Assembly (NCBI RefSeq): GCF_000470315.2
Contig: NZ_CBRF02000023.1
Coordinates: 1 to 64,000 of the forward strand
DNA length: 64,000 bases
Source: Psychromonas sp. SP041
GTDB taxonomy: Bacteria > Pseudomonadota > Gammaproteobacteria > Enterobacterales > Psychromonadaceae
Reading direction: 5' to 3'
Program-made: the position numbers and the translations under genes
Notes under the pieces: model-generated
Told to the model about the DNA's origin: nothing
Databases searched by the model: none
Seen by the model: only the letters and a program-made list of their open reading frames with translations
In this document: positions 7,612-16,815 of the stretch, piece after piece
Layout: each line of letters begins with the position of its first letter
How positions within the stretch are numbered: position 1 is the first letter of the stretch

Positions 7612-8343
7612 GTGCTTAGAAGTACAATTTTATGTTTATTTGAAGGTGAGAGACGAGAACACGAATATTTTTATTCATTACAAAGTAAATTCTTCAATGA
7701 AGAACAAGTCGATATAGTAAAGTGTTCGTATGGTAATGATATATTTGAGCTTTTTGAAGAGTTAGAAAAAGATGATGATCTAAATCTTTTTGATTTAGTA
7801 AAAGAATCTGTTCTCACTCCAAATAATAAAGTATTACTCGATAAACTTACATTCGAAGATGTGAATCAAATTTATTTGTTCTTTGATATGGAGTGTCAAG
7901 ACGACAAGTATGATGCATCTACATTGACTAAAATGCTAGAAATATTTAATCTTGAAGATGATAAAGGAAAATTATTTCTTAGTTACCCCATGGTTGAAGC
8001 TTTAAGAGATGTTCCATCTTTAGAAGACTATAAAAATTTAAAAGTCGATGTAGAGAATTGTCGAGGTAAGAAGTATAAGAAATTATCGGCAGATAGAGGA
8101 ATGAATTATCTTCACCAAATCAAAAAGTTAACTTTAGAAAATTGGAAGGAATTAATAAAAGCCAATGTTGAAAAAACAAACTATTTTATTGAAGGTAGAT
8201 CTCATTTTGAAACTTGCTATGATCAAAATGAAATATTAGATGCCCAAATAAAAAGTATAGACACTGATAATCATATTTACGTATTGAGCGCCTACCCTCT
8301 TTTTGCATTTTATCATTTTCCCAAGGGCGATCTTAATTTATAA
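7612..8343 (+). CDS. Predicted TOPRIM/RloB-like nuclease partner
   Basis: A 243-residue protein of uncertain family. Visible signature elements are a hydrophobic strand followed by EGERREHEYF (residues 11-20), then IYLFFDMECQDD (87-98) after a spacer, and FLSYPMVEALRD (122-133). An acidic E-G-E after strand one, an acidic pair (D92/E94) after strand three, and a conserved P-M-x-E motif are what one sees in TOPRIM-fold RloB and DUF4435 (AriB-like) proteins, which are effectors paired with AAA15 ATPases. It starts with GTG directly at the stop of the ATPase gene, with AAAGGG ten bases upstream. Assignment to a named family is uncertain; nuclease function is an inference. Confidence 0.6.
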   Translation: MLRSTILCLFEGERREHEYFYSLQSKFFNEEQVDIVKCSYGNDIFELFEELEKDDDLNLFDLVKESVLTPNNKVLLDKLTFEDVNQIYLFFDMECQDDKYDASTLTKMLEIFNLEDDKGKLFLSYPMVEALRDVPSLEDYKNLKVDVENCRGKKYKKLSADRGMNYLHQIKKLTLENWKELIKANVEKTNYFIEGRSHFETCYDQNEILDAQIKSIDTDNHIYVLSAYPLFAFYHFPKGDLNL

Positions 8344-8406
8344 CTTATACTCGTTTAAATCACTTGTTTTTTTAACTAATTCTTTACTGATTTAATGCTG
8401 CTATAT

Positions 8407-9339
8407 CTAAACTAAAAACGTTGAATAGAAAGGCAACATAACAAGAAATACCAATGAGCTCATTACCCAACATGAATTGGCTAAGCCTTGGTCTAATTTG
8501 TAGATAGAAGCGGGTAAAATAACAATAAAGGCGATTGGCATGGTTGCTATGAGCACAGCGATTTGTAAAATTAAACCATCATAAGCGTCTGCTTGCCCTG
8601 TTAATACCACTAAAAAATAGGCGATAACAGGTAAGAGCATCTGTTTAGAGAGTGATAATGCCAACGCAATTTTCCAGTGTTGTAAGATGGCATTGAATCG
8701 AAACACTAAACCAACCGTTATCATCATAGAAAATGTGCCTAACGGTATTAAAACCGATGTAACATCTTTAAACCAATCTGGACGAACCACTTCTGTGACG
8801 TTTAGCATTGCACCTAAGGTTAAGGCTGCAAACATGGCTTGTAAGGTAGGGTCTTTCCAAAGTGCTCGTTTCTTTATGTTTTTTAATGTTGAAAAGCGTT
8901 CTGCATAAGGAAATAGAAAGCCAAAATAAATAAACTCTTCTAATAATTTAAATAATGGTACCAGTGCAAAGGCTGATTCTCCAAGGTAGACAAACACGAC
9001 TAACGAACCTATGGCACCTATATTGGTAAAGGCGCCTGCGGGTGCAACGACAGCGCGTTGTATGCCCGGTAGCCGAAAGGATTTTGATACTAGCCAACCA
9101 ATTGAAAACCCTGCTAATAATATCGCTGAACCAATAATAGGGAGCCAGATTAAGCGCCAGCTTTGGAGTTCTAATTGCCATATTGCGAGCATCACGGATA
9201 ACGGGATAGTAAAGCGCATTGCTAGGAAGGTGGTGAACAGCTTGATTTTATCTAAATTGGTTGACGCTTTACGATATAAGATTTGACCCGTTAAGAAACC
9301 TAGAAGGATAACGAGGAATATAAATATGATTGTCGACAT
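8407..9339 (-). CDS. AEC (auxin efflux carrier) family transporter
   Basis: A 310-residue polytopic membrane protein with about ten hydrophobic segments in two halves, a pattern typical of AEC/BASS-fold permeases. The N-terminal stretch (hydrophobic strand, then LLGFLTGQILYRKAS) and the internal PAGAFTNIGAIGSLVVF, equivalent to the family's N-x-G/S crossover region, support the assignment. Bacterial members export or take up small carboxylates such as malate or malonate; the substrate cannot be told from sequence. The gene is monocistronic and marks the return to core-genome composition after the ssrA island. Confidence 0.82.
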   Translation of the reverse strand: MSTIIFIFLVILLGFLTGQILYRKASTNLDKIKLFTTFLAMRFTIPLSVMLAIWQLELQSWRLIWLPIIGSAILLAGFSIGWLVSKSFRLPGIQRAVVAPAGAFTNIGAIGSLVVFVYLGESAFALVPLFKLLEEFIYFGFLFPYAERFSTLKNIKKRALWKDPTLQAMFAALTLGAMLNVTEVVRPDWFKDVTSVLIPLGTFSMMITVGLVFRFNAILQHWKIALALSLSKQMLLPVIAYFLVVLTGQADAYDGLILQIAVLIATMPIAFIVILPASIYKLDQGLANSCWVMSSLVFLVMLPFYSTFLV

Positions 9340-9620
9340 CGTTGATCCTAGTTGTGAATAATCGGTTTATTTAAGCGATAGCTTAGTAAGTCTAAGGTAA
9401 TAAATTAGCGCAAGTTAGTAGTGTAAGTTAACCGTGTCAGTCACGTATAAGTTAATAGTGCAGAAGTATATGAAAGCAAAAGGTTAAAGTATAGGGAAGT
9501 ACTCTCTATTTAACCTTAGTTGATAGGTTTAATTCAAGTTTGTGATGATGGATGATAAATTAATGATGAGTGTTAATTATTTATACACTTCCCCATTTAA
9601 TGGGTTTTTTACTACATCAT

Positions 9621-10511
9621 TTAAAGTAATGATAAATTACCATCATATTGAAAGTGCCTTGGTTGTTGGGTAATAGGGTCTATGAATTTGAGTTCTTTAG
9701 CTAATAATTGTAATGGTGCTGAATAATCATCTGCTGATAATGGCTGTAAATGAGGATAATATTTATCATTTACTATCGGGAAGCCTAATGATTGCATGTG
9801 GACTCGTAACTGATGGGTTTTACCCGTGATGGGAGTTAGTTCAAATAACGCCTGTTGAGTCGTTTGTTGTATGCATTTTATAATAGAGTGACTGTTAGCT
9901 TCTCCTTCAGTAATGCGCATTGTAAAACGTGGTTCACTGTTTTCTATACGATTGTTGACCTGCCATTCTTTATCGATTAAAGCCTGATCTTTTGTAATCT
10001 TAGCCACTGCTTGATAGGTTTTGAGTATTCTCTTATTTTCAAATAAATCATGATAAAGCGCTCGCGTCTCAGGGTTGATAGAGAACATTACTAATCCTGC
10101 GGTGACTCTGTCTAAACGGTGTAATGTTTGTAAGGTGTCTATCCCCGTTCGTTGACGTAAACGATTTTGTAAACATTCACTCACATAGATTCCACCAGGT
10201 GTGACAGCAAGAAAGTGCGGTTTATAGGCAATTAAAATATGTTGGTCTTGAAATAATATGTTTTCCGAAAAAGGAATAATCGGCTCGTTTTCAACTTCTC
10301 TGTAATAGTAAATACGTTGTTGTGCTTGAAAGGGGGATTGCATCGTTAACAGTGAGCCATCATGATAATGCACTTTGCCATCATTAATACGCTGTTGCCA
10401 AACGCTTGCTTTAACATAAGGGAATTTAATAAGCAGGTATTCAAATACTGCCGTGACGCCTGGGTTAATTATGGGTAAACTCAGTTTTGAAGGGTATTGT
10501 GATATTGCCAT
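9621..10511 (-). CDS. RluA-family pseudouridine synthase
   Basis: A 296-residue RNA pseudouridine synthase. The catalytic motif is HRLDRVTAGLVMF with the essential aspartate, and the second family block is TGKTHQLRVHMQSLGFPIVND. An N-terminal segment of about 80 residues resembles a degenerate S4 RNA-binding region. It isomerises uridine in structured RNA, but the target (rRNA or tRNA) is not evident. It is distinct from and divergent to rluA at 10725. A third paralogue-class synthase, rluF, lies at 29824. Confidence 0.88.
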   Translation of the reverse strand: MAISQYPSKLSLPIINPGVTAVFEYLLIKFPYVKASVWQQRINDGKVHYHDGSLLTMQSPFQAQQRIYYYREVENEPIIPFSENILFQDQHILIAYKPHFLAVTPGGIYVSECLQNRLRQRTGIDTLQTLHRLDRVTAGLVMFSINPETRALYHDLFENKRILKTYQAVAKITKDQALIDKEWQVNNRIENSEPRFTMRITEGEANSHSIIKCIQQTTQQALFELTPITGKTHQLRVHMQSLGFPIVNDKYYPHLQPLSADDYSAPLQLLAKELKFIDPITQQPRHFQYDGNLSLL

Positions 10512-10589
10512 TTAGTAACCTAAATTATGGACTATAGCATGTGTGACGTGCTTAATTTAGTGACGAATTAACAATGGAGGGTGATGTGT

Positions 10590-10673
10590 ATGACGACTCT
10601 TATTACTCTGCTGATCATCTTTCTTTTGATCATAGTAATGACTATGCCTACAAAGGGGCGTTTCATTCATTGA
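10590..10673 (+). CDS. Possible 27-residue single-helix membrane peptide
   Basis: ATG 10590 is preceded at good distance by GGAGGG (10576-10581) and opens a 27-codon frame ending at TGA 10671. The product is almost one transmembrane helix (TLITLLIIFLLIIVMTM) followed by a short basic tail. It lies between two divergent pseudouridine synthase genes. Strong ribosome-binding site plus a clean hydrophobic helix make a real small protein plausible; no homologue is known to me. Confidence 0.4.
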   Translation: MTTLITLLIIFLLIIVMTMPTKGRFIH

Positions 10674-10724
10674 AAAATTATTGGTAAATGGTATCTTTGC
10701 CACTTGTTTAAGCAACTAACTGAC

Positions 10725-11408
10725 ATGCCGATGAATGACTTTCTGTATAACCCGCCTACTGAACCTTGGTTAGATACGATCTATAAAGATAAAGATATGA
10801 TTGTGTTTAATAAACCCGCTGGGATTTTGTCTGTACCTGGGCGAGATATTGAACGGCATGATAGTATGTATAGTCGTTTATTAACATTACATCCTGATAG
10901 CCATACGGTTCACCGTTTAGATTTAGCGACGTCTGGTGTAATTATTTTTGCATTACGTAAAGATGCGGAAAGGGCATTAAAAATACAGTTTCAAGAACGT
11001 GAAACAGAGAAAGTCTATTACGCTCGTGTATTTGGCCACGTTAAAGAAGAGAAAGGCTGTATAGATTTTCCATTAATTAAAGATACAGATAATCCTCCTA
11101 AACATAAGGTCGACTTAAAGGCAGGTAAGCTTTGTAAAACATTCTATGAAGTGGTGAGTTATGGAGAGCAAAGTACACTGGTTAAGTTGATGCCGGTGAC
11201 AGGGCGTACTCATCAATTGCGTTTACATATGATGGCTATCGGGCATCCTATATTAGGTGATGACTTTTATGCAGATCCCGTTGCATTAGCCTTGTCTCCT
11301 CGTTTGTTATTACACGCAAGTAAGATTTCAATTCAACACCCTTACACTAAAAAGACGGTGTGCTTTAAAACGGATGTACCTTTTATTACGCCTGTAAACG
11401 GGCAATAA
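10725..11408 (+). CDS. rluA: Dual-specificity 23S rRNA/tRNA pseudouridine synthase RluA
   Basis: A 227-residue RluA, which makes pseudouridine 746 of 23S rRNA and pseudouridine 32 of several tRNAs. It matches E. coli RluA along the whole length: YNPPTEPWL at the N-terminus, GILSVPGR, the catalytic HRLDLATSGVI, TGRTHQLRLHMMAIGHPILG and PRLLLHA. I chose ATG 10725 since MPMNDF-LYNPPTEPWL aligns with the E. coli start. TTG 10704 (seven residues longer) and ATG 10731 are alternatives, and none has a convincing ribosome-binding site. A strong terminator follows. Confidence 0.93.
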   Translation: MPMNDFLYNPPTEPWLDTIYKDKDMIVFNKPAGILSVPGRDIERHDSMYSRLLTLHPDSHTVHRLDLATSGVIIFALRKDAERALKIQFQERETEKVYYARVFGHVKEEKGCIDFPLIKDTDNPPKHKVDLKAGKLCKTFYEVVSYGEQSTLVKLMPVTGRTHQLRLHMMAIGHPILGDDFYADPVALALSPRLLLHASKISIQHPYTKKTVCFKTDVPFITPVNGQ

Positions 11409-11510
11409 ACGCTTTTATTTTGAACTAAAGCATTCACTATTTTATACAATATTTAGTCATCTATTAAAAGCAGTTAAGTCATCAGGCAGTACACTGGTTT
11501 TATAGATAAT

Positions 11511-11547
11511 AAAAAGCCCTTAGTCATTGCTGATTAAGGGCTTTTTT
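11511..11547 (+). terminator. rluA terminator
   Basis: AAGCCCTTA and TAAGGGCTT form the main stem (extended by TCA/TGA, four-base loop), with an A-tract before and T6 after. It could also act leftward for folE2 transcripts. Confidence 0.9.
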
Positions 11548-11561
11548 ATTATTTTCTTCTT

Positions 11562-11722
11562 ATACCAAAAGAATTAATAAGGTGATCATTCTTGCTGGTT
11601 AAAATCACCCCTAACTGCGTTGCGAGTTTTGAAGTGAGAACAACTATCTCCTACAACTCACGCCTTATTAGTGTTAATTTTTCCTGCGCAATCTCTGATT
11701 ACTTATTTAATTCCATTGGTAT
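11562..11722. repeat. 161-bp MITE-like repeat, family A copy 1
   Basis: Bounded by imperfect terminal inverted repeats, ATACCAAAAGAATTAA at the left and (reversed) ATACCAATGGAATTAA at the right. It is about 95% identical by eye to the elements at 15279 and 39339, and all three are exactly 161 bases long. It carries an internal inverted repeat around AGTT...AACTC and no coding frame, so it is a non-autonomous transposon-like element. Confidence 0.8.
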
Positions 11723-11779
11723 TAGTATTCTGCACTATAAAAACGTATAAAGCGTTAGGGTTACTATAAGACTTAATAA

Positions 11780-12700
11780 TTAAGCTTTATAACCGTCTTT
11801 AATGCCTTTCGTTGTTACTGATACTGCATCATGAGCATGTAAACTTTCGTAATGGTTTACACGTAACCAAAAATCAGAGAACTGTGTTTGTTGGTTTAAT
11901 GCGTATTGTAATTGGCGTGCAGCATCTTCACAGAACATTAAGTTTTGACCGTTTAAACGTGCAAATTCTTGCTCATCTTCACGTTTCACTGCTGCTTGTA
12001 CAGGTGTTTTTAATGTTGCTTCAATTAAGTCGATTAATGCAATAATTGGAAAGTTATCTGCAGAATCACTTAGTTTTGCTTTAACTTGTGCAACACTACG
12101 TTGGCTATGTGGTGTTGCCACAATACCTTGTGTAGAGCCTAACCAAGTAATAATGTCTTCTTTTGCAACATTTTCTTGCTGTTCATATTGCTTGCTAAAT
12201 GCTTCTTGGATTAGCTGACGCGCTAACGCCGCTGAACATGGGCAAGTTGAAGAATAAGGGACATCGACTTGTAATTCAAAATCGAATTTCCCATCAATTA
12301 AACGTCCAATAATCACTACTGGATAAGCTTTCCAGCCGCGTTTTTCACTGATTAACGATTTACGACGTAAGTTATAATCGAACTCAACTTTTACAAAAGC
12401 TTCTGTACTTAAGTCAATGTGGCTTTCAATAAATCCATTTAATAATGTCGTTAATGTTTGCAGTGTTAACTCAGATTCCGTAGAAAGCTGATCTAATTGC
12501 AAATACAAACGCGACATGTGAATGCCTTTTGCTTGCGGGTCACCTAGGTTTACAAATAACTCAACCTTTGCACTGACTTGTTGAGCAGGGTAGTTATCTG
12601 TTTGTACCATCAATGGTAACTCAATATTACTCATACCTACGCGATCAAGCGTTCCTTCAGTTTGAGCTTGTGCACTATTTGCGATATCTGGCATTGCCAT
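11780..12700 (-). CDS. folE2: GTP cyclohydrolase FolE2 (type IB)
   Basis: A 306-residue GTP cyclohydrolase IB, converting GTP to dihydroneopterin triphosphate at the head of folate (and queuosine-type) synthesis. The diagnostic [16 protein letters not shown] block contains the catalytic cysteine, and C-terminal family blocks such as [13 protein letters not shown] and [11 protein letters not shown] are present. FolE2 enzymes do not strictly need zinc and are often Zur-controlled. I see no convincing Zur box, only an 8-base inverted repeat (12785-12808) in the leader. The gene is monocistronic and divergent from arcB. Confidence 0.95.
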   Translation of the reverse strand: MAMPDIANSAQAQTEGTLDRVGMSNIELPLMVQTDNYPAQQVSAKVELFVNLGDPQAKGIHMSRLYLQLDQLSTESELTLQTLTTLLNGFIESHIDLSTEAFVKVEFDYNLRRKSLISEKRGWKAYPVVIIGRLIDGKFDFELQVDVPYSSTCPCSAALARQLIQEAFSKQYEQQENVAKEDIITWLGSTQGIVATPHSQRSVAQVKAKLSDSADNFPIIALIDLIEATLKTPVQAAVKREDEQEFARLNGQNLMFCEDAARQLQYALNQQTQFSDFWLRVNHYESLHAHDAVSVTTKGIKDGYKA

Positions 12701-13003
12701 TAAATAAGGCTCCCTTCAACATGCTTTACATGGATAGATGATTATGAAATTGAAGACGCATTATAAACGGGTTATGAAAAATTAAAAACCATGAAATACA
12801 ATGGTTTTAACTAAGTGATTGATAATTTATCCCTATGATTTATAAATTACAAAGCATAGCGGACGAATTGAGCTTAAAATGACGTGATTTAATGTTTGAT
12901 CGAGATTGGATCAAGGTTAATCAGCAAAAAGTCGGTACAATGCAAAAAACACGTAAAAAGTAAGCAAAAATAGTAATTCAAACCATGATGATTGTGAGGA
13001 TAT
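12701..13003. other. Divergent folE2/arcB intergenic region
   Basis: About 300 bases of AT-rich DNA holding both promoters, whose -35/-10 boxes I could not assign with confidence. A short inverted repeat AAAACCAT/ATGGTTTT lies at 12785-12808 on the folE2 leader side. Confidence 0.5.
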
Positions 13004-15250
13004 GTGAATTTATTTAATCTGAAAACCTGGGTTCATTATTATGTTTCTTTATTGAAACGATTGGGACCCATCAAGTTTAGCTTATTATTAGCTTTCGCTA
13101 TTATTTTTGCCGATGCTTGTTTACAAGTCATTATTGCGCAAGTCTTTTCTGAAACCTTAGACATGGCCGATATTTATCGTTCGGTTATTTTAGGGTTAAT
13201 TATTACCCCTTGGGCCGTTTACTTTCTAAGTGTAGTGGTTGGCGATTTAGACAGTGCTAGACAGCGTCTTGCATTAACAGTTAAAAAATTAGAGAACATA
13301 TTAAAAGACGATAAAGCAAAAACAAACCTCTTAGAAAAAGAAATTGTAGAACATCAAAAAACCCAATTGCGTCTACGTGAAGGTACTGGCTTATTAAGAT
13401 CGTTTTTCGATACTTCCCCTGATTTAATCTTTCACCGCGATATAGACGAATGCTTTGTAAGTTGTAATAAAGCGATGGAAATATTATCAGGCAAAACAGA
13501 GAAAGAGCTGGTGGGCCTGAAGCCAAAAGACATTTACTCCTTAGAGTATTCTGCTGAAGTCTCGCTACGCCACCAAAAAGTAATCAAAACACATAATGAA
13601 CAAATTCATGAAACGTGGTTATCTTATCCAAACGGTCGACTAGGTTATTTTGAAATCCGCGCGTTGCCTTTATTTAATAGTCAGAATGAATGCGTTGGTT
13701 TAATTGGTTTTGGGCGTGATATTACTGAACGTAAAAAACATCAAGAATTTTTAGAAAAAGCGAGTCGCGATAAAACTACTTTTATTTCAACAATTAGCCA
13801 TGAGTTACGCACACCGCTTAACGGTATTGTTGGCTTAAGTCGTATGTTGTTAGATGAAAGCTTTAATGAAGATCAAATTAAATACCTTAAAACGATTCAC
13901 ATGAGTGCGATCACGTTAGGTAATATTTTTAATGATATTGTCGATTTAGATAAGTTGGATAGAAGACGTTTAAACTTAGTGAATGATTGTATTATTGTTG
14001 ATGATTTTATGAATGATTTACAAAGCCTTGCTTATATTCAAACGGAGCAAAAAAAGCTTAAGTTGGTATTTGAGCAGAAAGGTATTTTGCCTAAATGCCT
14101 TTATTCAGATGGGACACGTCTGCGCCAAGTATTATGGAACTTAATCACTAATGCTGTGAAATTTACCGATCAAGGGCAAGTGAATATTCGTTGTAGCCAT
14201 CGCAGTGAAGGTAATAAAAAATGGCTATGTTTTGAAGTTGAAGATACTGGCGTTGGTATTCCCGAAGACAAGTTAGATAAAATATTTGCGATGTATTATC
14301 AAGTGAAAGGTGAACGCCATGCCACAGGAACGGGGATTGGGTTATCTGTCTCTAGCCAAATAGTGAAGGCAATGAACGGCCGATTAACGGTAACGAGTCA
14401 ATTAGGTAAAGGGAGCATCTTTACTTTAGATTTACCAAGCACTTGCTCGCCAGATAAAAAACATAAAACCGAGTTTACTGTCCCTCCTTTATCTATCTTG
14501 TTAGTGGAAGATATTGAGTTAAATATTCTTGTCGCACGTGCCTTACTAGAAAGGCAAGGGCATCAAATTGATGTTGCAATGAATGGTCAACAAGCGATTG
14601 ATAAAGTAGCCGCGTCAGAATATCAATTAATATTAATGGATATTCAATTACCTGATATGGATGGTTTTGAAGTGACTCGTCGTTTACGTGAAGCACATCA
14701 TAAACTGCCGCCGATTGTTGCGTTAACCGCGAACGTATTCTCTAATACCCAAGAGTTTGTTAATAAAGGGTTGGATGATGCAATTGGAAAACCGTTTAGC
14801 CTGTCGGTATTTAATACCATGGTCGAACGTCAATTTAGCGATCGTATTATGATCTCGACTATTGAAGAAGACGTACATGAAGTAGAGCCTATTGACGAAG
14901 AGTTGGTCTTGTTTAACGAACCGATGTTAAAAGAATTGATGGAGTTTTTACCGCTTTCTGTGATGTTAGATAATGTGTCGTTATTCGAACAATTAATGCC
15001 TGAATATTTGTCGGTATTGGATAGTCACATGGTCGCTAAAAACGAACTAGGGATTGTTGATAAATCACATAAAATAAAAGGGGCTGCAGCTTCAGTAGGG
15101 CTGTTACGCATTCAAAATTTAGCACAAAAAATGCAATCACCTGACTTACCTGCATGGTGGGATAATATTGATGATTGGCATGAGCTAATTAAGAATTTGT
15201 ATGTAGAAGATGTTAAAGAATTGAAAAAATGGATTGTTGCTAATGCTTAA
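13004..15250 (+). CDS. arcB: Tripartite anoxic redox sensor kinase ArcB
   Basis: A 748-residue hybrid kinase. Two transmembrane segments (about 23-47 and 60-79) are followed by a linker coiled coil (85-122) and a PAS domain (130-240). HisKA has phospho-acceptor H266 in ISTISHELRTPLNG; HATPase motifs are NAVKF and DTGVGIP (about 370-478). The receiver domain has D546 in LILMDIQLPDMDG, and the HPt has H689 in SHKIKGAAAS. Under low oxygen it phosphorylates ArcA. The E. coli redox cysteine 180 has a counterpart (C154 in SCNKAMEIL), but the position of Cys241 is tyrosine (GRLGYFEIR). The start is GTG with GAGGAT upstream. Confidence 0.95.
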   Translation: MNLFNLKTWVHYYVSLLKRLGPIKFSLLLAFAIIFADACLQVIIAQVFSETLDMADIYRSVILGLIITPWAVYFLSVVVGDLDSARQRLALTVKKLENILKDDKAKTNLLEKEIVEHQKTQLRLREGTGLLRSFFDTSPDLIFHRDIDECFVSCNKAMEILSGKTEKELVGLKPKDIYSLEYSAEVSLRHQKVIKTHNEQIHETWLSYPNGRLGYFEIRALPLFNSQNECVGLIGFGRDITERKKHQEFLEKASRDKTTFISTISHELRTPLNGIVGLSRMLLDESFNEDQIKYLKTIHMSAITLGNIFNDIVDLDKLDRRRLNLVNDCIIVDDFMNDLQSLAYIQTEQKKLKLVFEQKGILPKCLYSDGTRLRQVLWNLITNAVKFTDQGQVNIRCSHRSEGNKKWLCFEVEDTGVGIPEDKLDKIFAMYYQVKGERHATGTGIGLSVSSQIVKAMNGRLTVTSQLGKGSIFTLDLPSTCSPDKKHKTEFTVPPLSILLVEDIELNILVARALLERQGHQIDVAMNGQQAIDKVAASEYQLILMDIQLPDMDGFEVTRRLREAHHKLPPIVALTANVFSNTQEFVNKGLDDAIGKPFSLSVFNTMVERQFSDRIMISTIEEDVHEVEPIDEELVLFNEPMLKELMEFLPLSVMLDNVSLFEQLMPEYLSVLDSHMVAKNELGIVDKSHKIKGAAASVGLLRIQNLAQKMQSPDLPAWWDNIDDWHELIKNLYVEDVKELKKWIVANA

Positions 15251-15278
15251 GTTATCGATGGATCACGTGAAGGCTATG

Positions 15279-15439
15279 ATACCAAAAGAATTAATAAGGT
15301 GATCATTCTTGCTAGTTAAAATCCCCTCTAACTGCGTTGTGAGTTTTGAAGTGAGAACAACTATCTCCTACAACTCACGCCTTATTAGTGTTAATTTTTC
15401 CTGCGCAACCCCTGATCGCTTATTTAATTCCATTGGTAT
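15279..15439. repeat. 161-bp MITE-like repeat, family A copy 2
   Basis: Same length and ends as the copy at 11562, differing by about eight bases by eye. It lies 29 bases after the arcB stop, between arcB and the shared terminator with arcA. Confidence 0.8.
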
Positions 15440-15540
15440 GAGTAAACTTTTATTAGTGAGCTTTCATTAGTGAACTTTCATTCTGAAGTAAAAAGTAAAG
15501 TGAGCATTGAAGTTAAAATTTAGGTGATAGCGTAAAACGA

Positions 15541-15572
15541 AAAAGCCTGCTAGTAATATAGCAGGCTTTTTT
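15541..15572. terminator. Bidirectional terminator between arcB and arcA
   Basis: AAAAGCCTGCTA and TAGCAGGCTTTT enclose an eight-base loop, with A and T tracts on either side. The genes are convergent, so it can end both transcripts. Confidence 0.9.
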
Positions 15573-15641
15573 AACTAACATACTGTCAACCTATATTAGG
15601 GTGAGTCAGGTTATTATTTCAGCTTGTAATTTATAAACAGA

Positions 15642-16358
15642 TTATTCTAATTCACCACAAAAACGGTAACCTTCACCGTGAATAGTTGAAATGATTTCAG
15701 CTGATTCTGGCACGGTTTCGAAGTGTTTACGGATACGACGAATCGTTACATCAACAGTACGGTCATGTGTTTTCAATTCGCGTCCGGTCATTTTCATTAA
15801 TAAATCCGCGCGGGTTTGAATTTTCCCCGGGTTTTCAATGAAGTGTAAAATAGCACGGAACTCACTACGTGGTAATTTGAACACTTGGCCATTAGGACTA
15901 ATTAATGAACGACTATCTATTTCTAACGTCCAGCCACTGAACTTATAATGCTCAACTTTTTGGCGTACTTCTTCAAAATACAAAGTATCTTGCATCGTAC
16001 GTGTTAACAAGTTGCGTGCTCTAATCGTTAGCTCTCGTGGATTAAACGGTTTAGTGATGTAATCATCAGCACCGATCTCTAATCCTAAAATCTTATCAAC
16101 TTCGTTATCGCGACCTGTTAAGAAAATCAACGCAATCTGCTTATGCTCACGAATTTCACGAGCTAATAAAAGACCATTTTTTCCAGGTAAGTTGATATCC
16201 ATAATAATGAGATTGATGTCATTATTATTTAAAACTTGGTGCATTTCTGTGCCATCGTTCGCTTCAAAAACTTGGTAACCTTCGGCTTCGAAAACGCTTT
16301 TTAATGTGCTACGTGTAACTAACTCATCTTCTACAACTAAAATTTTAGCGCTAGACAT
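15642..16358 (-). CDS. arcA: Response regulator ArcA
   Basis: A 238-residue OmpR-family regulator, full-length match to ArcA. The receiver domain has the phospho-acceptor in [17 protein letters not shown] and the conserved lysine in [13 protein letters not shown]. The C-terminal winged helix includes [11 protein letters not shown] and [15 protein letters not shown]. Phosphorylated by ArcB, it represses aerobic respiration genes and activates fermentation genes when oxygen is low. GGAGTC lies ahead of the ATG. In E. coli arcA and arcB are far apart; here they are adjacent and convergent. Confidence 0.96.
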   Translation of the reverse strand: MSSAKILVVEDELVTRSTLKSVFEAEGYQVFEANDGTEMHQVLNNNDINLIIMDINLPGKNGLLLAREIREHKQIALIFLTGRDNEVDKILGLEIGADDYITKPFNPRELTIRARNLLTRTMQDTLYFEEVRQKVEHYKFSGWTLEIDSRSLISPNGQVFKLPRSEFRAILHFIENPGKIQTRADLLMKMTGRELKTHDRTVDVTIRRIRKHFETVPESAEIISTIHGEGYRFCGELE

Positions 16359-16706
16359 GAATTGACTCCTATAAAATTAATAATTTTTTCTTAACTGACT
16401 TTAATATTAGTAGATCTAACATCAAATAAGTTAAGTGAAACTGTCATGCCGCACTTATGGTTGGCTGTTTTTTTAAACAAAATGTGCAAATGAAAGGAAA
16501 TACGGTTTAAAAAATCTCAGTTTTCAGTAATCAAAGTGTAATTACTTAACATATAGATAACAACTTATTCTGTCACTAAACGATACTTTTACCTTATCTA
16601 TTTGATATTTATCAATACATCTACGAGTATAGTTAACATTTTGTTATTTGTTATGCTAATTAATTGCAACCTAGTTCCGTTGTTTGTTCCAGTACGCAAT
16701 AAGCTT

Positions 16707-16715
16707 TGATATAAT
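16707..16715 (+). promoter_or_regulatory. Extended -10 promoter of thrABC
   Basis: TGATATAAT (TG-n-TATAAT) is a textbook extended -10. Upstream -35 candidates are poor, which is tolerated by extended -10 promoters. Initiation near 16722 would give a leader of about 175 bases. Confidence 0.5.
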
Positions 16716-16783
16716 CGAGCGATATAAATTTAACGAAATTATTAACACACATGGATTTTACTTTATTTTCTCAGTTCAAACAG

Positions 16784-16815
16784 AAAAGTGCTGCGCTTTG
16801 TTCGCAGTGCTTTTT
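16784..16815 (+). terminator. thr leader hairpin 1
   Basis: AAAAGTGCTGCG pairs with CGCAGTGCTTTT over 12 positions, including two G-U wobbles, with a seven-base loop followed by T-rich sequence. It forms an intrinsic-terminator-like structure 80 bases before thrA. Confidence 0.6.

Noticed and set aside
8344-8406. Right attachment site of the ssrA island
   Set aside because: Looked for a copy of the ssrA 3' end (GGTTCGACTCC to CCACCA) here and downstream to the AEC gene; none is present, so the right border cannot be placed.
9590-9610. CCCAT-TTA-ATGGG hairpin with T6 as a terminator
   Set aside because: It faces the plus strand but both flanking genes are on the minus strand; a 5-bp stem with a T-run can occur by chance.
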